DNA from: an uncultured Gemella sp.
GTDB lineage: Bacteria > Bacillota > Bacilli > Staphylococcales > Gemellaceae
Direction of reading: 5' to 3'
Length of the DNA: 9,329 nt
Assembly: GCA_938038035.1 (NCBI GenBank)
Contig: CALHQV010000163.1
Location: 1-9,329 of the forward strand
The position numbers were made by a program, and so were the translations under genes. The notes under the pieces are model-generated. The model was given only the letters and a program-made list of their open reading frames with translations. It was not told the origin of the DNA and did no database searches. This document shows positions 7,122-9,329 of the stretch, piece by piece; within the stretch, counting starts at the first letter, position 1, and each line of letters opens with the position of its first letter.

Positions 7122-7150
7122 ATTATATATCTTTTACTTTAAGATGTCAA
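7122..7150 (-). promoter_or_regulatory. Consensus promoter of the yceD-rpmF operon
   Basis: On the minus strand a perfect TTGACA (7150-7145), a 17-base spacer and a perfect TATAAT (7127-7122) form an ideal sigma-A promoter, as expected for a ribosomal-protein operon. The transcript should start near 7115, about 22 bases before the yceD ATG. A dyad, GTCAAC (7146-7151) with GTTGAC (7159-7164) around seven A residues, covers the -35 and the bases just upstream of it. Confidence 0.85.
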
Positions 7151-7179
7151 CAAAAAAAGTTGACTCTTTTTATATTTTT

Positions 7180-8082
7180 TTAGTTCATTAAATATTTCAG
7201 TTTAATCGCTAACGACATTATAAATCCTACAAAAATCGTTAACTTAGCTGTTAACACCATAAATGGCGCCATTGTTTTTTTGTGACTATTTGCACTAAAA
7301 CCTCTAATTATTTTTATTGCTAAAGGAATAGTAACAAACACTAGTAGATTCCACCATGAAGTATATTTAGTAACTATAAATAATACATTTAATAAATATA
7401 CTACGATAAAGCTAATTGCCATTGTTTTAATCGCATTATTTCTTCCTACTAATATCGCATATGTTCTTCTTCCTGATTCTTTATCATTGTCTAAATCACG
7501 GATATTATTCGCTAATAAAATAGCTCCAATCATGATAAATAACGGAAGTGAAACGACAATAATGTCAGCATTTACATATCCAGTTTGGAAGTAAAACGAT
7601 AAAGAAATAATTATTGTTCCCATAAAGAATCCAGAAACAACTTCTCCAAAAGGAGAATAAGCTATAGGATACTTTCCACCTGTATAAAAATATCCAGCAA
7701 GCATACACACTAAACCAACTAATAATACATAGATGCTGGTCATGAATGTTAAAATCAATCCAAGTCCAAATGCCAATATATACAATACTAAAGCTCCTAC
7801 CATAACCTCTTTTGGACTTAAATTTCCTTTTACTATCGAACCAGAAATTCCTTCTGAATCAACCTTATCTAACCCATGTTTGTAGTCATAATACTCATTA
7901 AATAAATTAGTTGCCGCTTGAATTAATAAGCAAGCTAGTAAAAACAATATAAATTTTAGAATCGAAAATTTAATCTCATATCCTAAAGCATACGTAGTTC
8001 CGAATAACACTGGTGCTATCGATGCTGGATAACTATGTGGTCTTGTACACATGAAAAATTCTTTTAATTTACTTTTACTCAC
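7180..8082 (-). CDS. menA: 1,4-dihydroxy-2-naphthoate polyprenyltransferase (UbiA family)
   Basis: This membrane enzyme attaches a polyprenyl chain to 1,4-dihydroxy-2-naphthoate to give demethylmenaquinone. The 300-residue protein is very hydrophobic, with about eight to nine predicted membrane segments. The first prenyl-diphosphate/Mg site is NEYYDYKHGLD (62-72), with Glu63 where Asp is common. The second is NNIRDLDNDKESGRRT (192-207). RPHSYPASIAPVLFG near the N-terminus and the GGKYPIAYSPFGE loop (135-147) are typical of MenA rather than of heme O or ubiquinone enzymes. I chose the GTG start because AGGAGG (8093-8088) lies 5 bases before it; the next ATG, at residue 11, is too far away. No other men genes are in the window. 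No terminator is clear before the yceD promoter, which begins 30 bases downstream. Confidence 0.92.
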   Translation of the reverse strand: MSKSKLKEFFMCTRPHSYPASIAPVLFGTTYALGYEIKFSILKFILFLLACLLIQAATNLFNEYYDYKHGLDKVDSEGISGSIVKGNLSPKEVMVGALVLYILAFGLGLILTFMTSIYVLLVGLVCMLAGYFYTGGKYPIAYSPFGEVVSGFFMGTIIISLSFYFQTGYVNADIIVVSLPLFIMIGAILLANNIRDLDNDKESGRRTYAILVGRNNAIKTMAISFIVVYLLNVLFIVTKYTSWWNLLVFVTIPLAIKIIRGFSANSHKKTMAPFMVLTAKLTIFVGFIMSLAIKLKYLMN

Positions 8083-8114
8083 AACAGCCTCCTAGTAATC
8101 TTCTTACCTTGAAT

Positions 8115-8123
8115 ATTATACCA
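8115..8123 (-). promoter_or_regulatory. Extended -10 promoter of menA
   Basis: On the minus strand TGG is followed by a perfect TATAAT (8120-8115), an extended -10 element (TGnTATAAT). No good -35 lies 16-18 bases upstream. The start site would be near 8108, about 26 bases before the GTG. Confidence 0.55.
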
Positions 8124-8199
8124 TATTTTGAAGTTCTATGATATTAAATTTCTTTCCTTCTATCCTATAATCATTTAACATAGTGTTTTTATCGATTTA

Positions 8200-8208
8200 T
8201 GATATAAT
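8200..8208 (+). promoter_or_regulatory. Extended -10 promoter of the beta-hydroxyacid dehydrogenase gene
   Basis: TGA followed by a perfect TATAAT (8203-8208) forms an extended -10 element. The best -35 candidate 16 bases upstream, TAGTGT, is weak. The transcript would start near 8215, about 30 bases before the ATG. The divergent menA promoter about 80 bp away has the same extended -10 form. Confidence 0.6.
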
Positions 8209-8244
8209 TAAAGAACATAAAACTATTTATTGGAGGCATTTCCT

Positions 8245-9129
8245 ATGAAAATTGCATGGATTGGAACTGGAGTTATGGGAGAAAGTATGGCTGGTCACCT
8301 TATGGACGCTGGTCACGAACTTTTCGTCTACAACAGAACAAAAAGTAAAACTGATAACTTAGTAAGTCGTGGAGCTACACTTCTTAACGAAGTAAAAGAT
8401 GCACCTAAATTTGCTGATGTAGTATTTACAATAGTAGGTTATCCTAAAGATGTTGAGGAAGTTTACCTTGGTGAAAATGGACTTATTACGACAGCTAAAA
8501 AAGGTCAAGTATTTGTAGATATGACCACTTCTTCTCCTACTCTAGCTGAAAAAATTAGTAATGAATTTCTAAAAGTTGGTGCATATGCACTTGATCTTCC
8601 TGTAACAGGTGGAGATATTGGAGCGAAAAATGCTACTCTATCAATCATGGCTGGTGGAGATAAAAAAGTATTTGAAGAAGTTGTTCTACCATTAGTTGAA
8701 AAACTAGGTAAAAATATTACTTATTTTGGTGAAGCTGGAAAAGGGCAATATACAAAACTTGCTAATCAGATTGCAATAGCTACAACTATGATTTCTGTCG
8801 CTGAGAGCTTTAAATTCGCAAAAGAAGTTGGTTTAGACTTAGATTCATTCTTCAAGACAGTATCAACAGGTTCAGGTGGAAGCTTCTCAATGACTTCATA
8901 CGGACCACGTATCTTGAATGAAGATTTTAAACCTGGTTTCTTCACTCATCACTTTATTAAAGATATGAAGCTAGCTTTAGAAGAATGTGAAAAAATGGAC
9001 ATTAAATTACCTGGTCTTGAGACAGCATATAAAATTTACAACGAATTAGAAGAAGAAGTTCGTAACACAAATGGAACTCAAGCAATTTCTAAATGGTATA
9101 GACTAAAAAAAGATGAGTTGATCAGGTAG
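8245..9129 (+). CDS. Beta-hydroxyacid dehydrogenase (3-hydroxyisobutyrate dehydrogenase family), YkwC-like
   Basis: This cytoplasmic NAD(P)-dependent enzyme family acts on 3-hydroxyacids such as 3-hydroxyisobutyrate, tartronate semialdehyde or succinic semialdehyde. The 294-residue protein begins with GTGVMGESMAGHL (7-19), the dinucleotide loop. NRT (30-32) after the second strand suggests NADP preference. VDMTTSSPT (91-99) matches the DxxTxxP motif, and LPVTGGDIGAKNATLSIMAGG (118-138) is the substrate segment, with Thr where Ser is usual. GKGQYTKLANQ (165-175) carries the catalytic Lys171. I chose the ATG at 8245 because GGAGG (8232-8236) precedes it by 8 bases. An in-frame TTG at 8230 overlaps that site and is unlikely. 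The last codons lie in a terminator hairpin and overlap the convergent S66 gene. The actual substrate cannot be told from sequence. Confidence 0.88.
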   Translation: MKIAWIGTGVMGESMAGHLMDAGHELFVYNRTKSKTDNLVSRGATLLNEVKDAPKFADVVFTIVGYPKDVEEVYLGENGLITTAKKGQVFVDMTTSSPTLAEKISNEFLKVGAYALDLPVTGGDIGAKNATLSIMAGGDKKVFEEVVLPLVEKLGKNITYFGEAGKGQYTKLANQIAIATTMISVAESFKFAKEVGLDLDSFFKTVSTGSGGSFSMTSYGPRILNEDFKPGFFTHHFIKDMKLALEECEKMDIKLPGLETAYKIYNELEEEVRNTNGTQAISKWYRLKKDELIR

Positions 9130-9329
9130 ATCAACTCATCTTTTTTTATATGTATTTTCTCTCCAATTTTTAGTGCTTTAGAGTTTCTCGTGTGTCCGAC
9201 TTCTTGTGTTTTAGCTACTGCTAAAGAAGATGGAATATACTCTTGAACAAGTTCAAATAGTTCCTCTAAAGAAGTTTCTTTTTCAATTTTTGTAAAAGTT
9301 CCTATTAATAATCCTGAAATTTTATCAAA
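9078..9329 (-). CDS. S66-family peptidase (LD-carboxypeptidase/MccF-like), C-terminal part
   Basis: The reading frame enters from beyond the window and gives the last 83 residues. The S66 family contains muramoyl-tetrapeptide LD-carboxypeptidases, which trim cell-wall peptides, and MccF-like peptidases. The visible part matches the family's C-terminal domain: ISGLLIGTF (residues 4-12 of the fragment), a helix (LEELFELVQEYI), then VGHTRNSKALKIGEKIHI, where His46 of GHT would be the catalytic histidine. The Ser and Glu of the triad would lie outside the window. The normal end of the domain is near KDELIYL. The last dozen residues are encoded by the other half of the terminator palindrome and the antisense of the convergent dehydrogenase gene, ending at TGA 9080-9078. 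Which branch of S66 it belongs to is open. Confidence 0.78.
   Translation of the reverse strand, partial: FDKISGLLIGTFTKIEKETSLEELFELVQEYIPSSLAVAKTQEVGHTRNSKALKIGEKIHIKKDELIYLINSSFFSLYHLEIA
9112..9147. terminator. Bidirectional terminator embedded in two convergent coding regions
   Basis: A perfect 12-bp stem (9112-9123 with 9129-9140) has a five-base loop, seven A residues before it (9105-9111) and seven T residues after it (9141-9147). It can therefore terminate transcription in both directions. The left arm encodes the C-terminal residues of the dehydrogenase, whose TAG stop lies at 9127-9129. The whole hairpin is also in frame within the S66 peptidase gene on the other strand. Confidence 0.88.

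Noticed and set aside
7141..7180. Hairpin GTCAAC/GTTGAC as the menA terminator
   Set aside because: On the minus strand the stem is followed by ATCTTAAAG, not a T run. The T run is on the plus side, where no gene ends. The 6-bp stem overlaps the -35 of the yceD promoter.
8230..8244. TTG start giving five extra residues on the dehydrogenase
   Set aside because: The TTG overlaps the GGAGG ribosome binding site that correctly serves the ATG at 8245, and the family's Rossmann strand begins right after that ATG.
1..9329. Mobile element, CRISPR array, defence or phage system
   Set aside because: All large frames belong to metabolic or ribosomal families, there are no repeat arrays, transposase motifs or target duplications, and base composition is even throughout.

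Overview
The window is AT-rich chromosomal DNA from a low-GC Gram-positive bacterium, most likely of the Bacilli. The evidence is strong AGGAGG-type ribosome binding sites, sigma-A-like promoters, short intrinsic terminators, the yceD-rpmF pair and a Streptococcus/Lactococcus-like cysteine-free ribosomal protein L32. The genus could be Gemella or a relative, but that is a guess from the general look of the proteins, not a search result. All genes look intact and chromosomal. I see no mobile element, CRISPR array, phage gene, rRNA or tRNA.

Positions 1-5030 hold most of the aspartate-to-threonine pathway. Homoserine dehydrogenase (hom, minus strand) is divergent from thrC-thrB (plus strand, overlapping by one base). 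A strong terminator follows thrB, and then comes an archaeal/fungal-type aspartate-semialdehyde dehydrogenase (asd). Together Asd, Hom, ThrB and ThrC convert aspartyl phosphate to threonine; aspartokinase is not in the window. The 256-bp divergent region between hom and thrC is rich in inverted repeats. Two TTGTA...TACAA dyads lie on the thrC -35 and -10 elements and are good candidates for a repressor site.

Positions 5047-6230 hold a stand-alone Gfo/Idh/MocA-family oxidoreductase with its own promoter, convergent with asd and probably sharing a bidirectional terminator. Positions 6331-7150 hold a yceD(DUF177)-rpmF operon on the minus strand, driven by a perfect-consensus promoter and closed by a strong terminator. 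Positions 7180-8082 hold menA (UbiA-family prenyltransferase of menaquinone synthesis, GTG start). It is divergent from a beta-hydroxyacid dehydrogenase gene (8245-9129); both appear to use extended -10 promoters.

At the right edge is the 3' end of a minus-strand gene for an S66 (LD-carboxypeptidase/MccF-like) peptidase. It runs through the shared terminator hairpin and 52 bp into the convergent dehydrogenase gene, so the same palindrome encodes KKDELI near the C-terminus of both proteins. I found no clearly new multi-gene system. The points most worth a second look are the thr operator region, the coding terminator at 9112-9147, the homoserine dehydrogenase without a recognisable ACT domain, and the oxidoreductase with an altered catalytic motif.
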